Source of the DNA: an uncultured Bacteroidota bacterium
Lineage (GTDB): Bacteria > Bacteroidota > Bacteroidia > Flavobacteriales > Flavobacteriaceae
Length of the DNA stretch: 64,000 nucleotides
Assembly (NCBI GenBank): GCA_902594745.1
Contig: CACJNF010000001.1
Location: 248,001 to 312,000, forward strand
Reading direction: 5' to 3'
Positions 63,478 to 64,000 of this stretch are shown here, in pieces; position 1 is the stretch's first letter; each line of letters opens with the position of its first letter. A model generated the notes under the pieces. It saw only the letters and a program-made list of their open reading frames with translations. It was not told the origin of the DNA and searched no databases. The position numbers and the translations under genes were made by a program.

Positions 63478-64000
63478 CTAACTCAAATTTAATTTTATCT
63501 CCAGTTCTTAATTGTGCCAAATTATTTAGAGATTTTTCAGCTAATTGAAGAATTCTAGGATATCCCCCTGTTGTTTGACAGTCTCTATGAAGTATTATTA
63601 TTTGCCCGGAAGGAGTTAATTGAACAGTCCCTGGTATAACTCCAGATGATATTATTGAGTTAACACCAGCTTCTATTTTTTCCTTTAAATTATAAGCCAT
63701 TCTATTATTTATACCGATTGAAAATTCTTGATTTTTAAGTTTATTAATAGACTCCTTATTAAGACAATTATATTCTGGACCTCTAAATACTTTTATATTC
63801 TTATTCAACTTAAATTTTTGACCAATTGATTTATATGTTAGATTCCTGTCATTTGCTTCAAATTTAAATTCATCACCCTTTTCAATTATACTAGAATCGC
63901 TTATCTGAGAATAGTAGGATCTACTTCCAAGAACTTTATCTACTTTAATATCCCCTTTAATTGATATATAGCATCTAGAGCCAGTAGATGAGTTATTTAT
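63467..64000 (-). CDS. pxpC: 5-oxoprolinase subunit C (PxpC/KipA-like), 5' part off the right edge
   Basis: C-terminal 177 residues of a biotin-dependent carboxyltransferase-like protein (KipI-antagonist family), which with PxpA and PxpB cleaves 5-oxoproline. Visible: a stretch with GDIKVDKVLGSRSYYSQ, the motif FRGPEYN, SIGINNRMAYNLK, IISSGVIPGTVQLTPSG and CQTTGGYPRILQLAEKSLNNL, all typical of PxpC. The frame stays open to the window edge. Stop is TGA at 63467. Confidence 0.92.
   Translation of the reverse strand: MNNSSTGSRCYISIKGDIKVDKVLGSRSYYSQISDSSIIEKGDEFKFEANDRNLTYKSIGQKFKLNKNIKVFRGPEYNCLNKESINKLKNQEFSIGINNRMAYNLKEKIEAGVNSIISSGVIPGTVQLTPSGQIIILHRDCQTTGGYPRILQLAEKSLNNLAQLRTGDKIKFELVSL

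Noticed and set aside
1-64000. Mobile elements, prophage, CRISPR arrays or defence genes
   Set aside because: No transposase, integrase, phage structural, Cas or restriction gene was found, and no regular spaced repeats in noncoding DNA.

Overview
This window looks like a slice of the core chromosome of an AT-rich, compact-genome marine flavobacterium (Bacteroidota, Flavobacteriia). Four things point there: flavobacterial gene neighbourhoods (bamD-rpoZ-coaBC-recN-fabI, dnaA beside a hotdog thioesterase, murQ followed by a small DUF6095-like gene, panB followed by an RluA-type synthase, ftsK-lolA-lptG-ribBA), Bacteroidota-type promoter elements (TANNTTTG, sometimes with TTTG about 18 bases upstream), almost no Shine-Dalgarno sequences, and very tight packing. 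No phage, transposon, CRISPR array or defence island was seen. About 60 protein genes and one tRNA fill nearly all of the sequence, and no stretch longer than 300 bases lacks a gene.

Layout. 1-8050 (minus): GNAT, prmC, ligA, bamD, rpoZ, coaBC, recN, a tiny membrane protein and a partial fabI. 8098-13878: ribD, a thioesterase, dnaA, mltG, a RimJ-like GNAT and a one-PDZ HtrA protease. 13878-20336 (plus): trmD, rplS, icd, murQ, a DUF6095-like gene and the translation block thrS-infC-rpmI-rplT; infC has no canonical start codon. 20397-24279 (plus): an ECF sigma factor, a likely anti-sigma protein, a secreted protein of exact 26-residue repeats and a TonB-dependent-receptor-like barrel. 24276-26349: a small membrane protein, fumC and a GNAT. 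26329-30998 (minus): dnaK, a MenI-like thioesterase, a PAS-MenA fusion and a CPBP membrane protease. 31110-34147: panB, a pseudouridine synthase and a helical-repeat protein of unknown function. 34273-48213: two convergent branched-chain amino-acid operons, leuA-leuC-leuD-leuA2-leuB (plus) and ilvD-ilvB-ilvN-ilvC-ilvA-gapN (minus). 48403-54910: an aldehyde dehydrogenase with a nitroreductase, tilS-dsbD and an NhaC antiporter. 54955-60355 (plus): ftsK, lolA, lptG and ribBA. 60345-64000: a TSUP permease, tRNA-Ser(TGA), a DASS transporter, a secreted hypothetical protein and a partial pxpC.

How they fit together. Most of the window is housekeeping: envelope assembly (bamD, lolA, lptG, mltG), replication and repair (dnaA, ligA, recN, ftsK), translation (infC, ribosomal proteins, thrS, trmD, prmC, tilS) and biosynthesis of branched-chain amino acids, riboflavin, CoA and menaquinone. 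The parts most worth a second look are the PAS-MenA fusion gene, the ECF-sigma locus with its 26-residue-repeat protein, the non-AUG infC start, a 17-base dyad between dnaK and panB, a hairpin at the start of the rplS leader, a cysteine-free GTP cyclohydrolase II-like domain in RibBA, and the near-universal overlap of convergent gene ends. I did not see a clear new multi-gene system.
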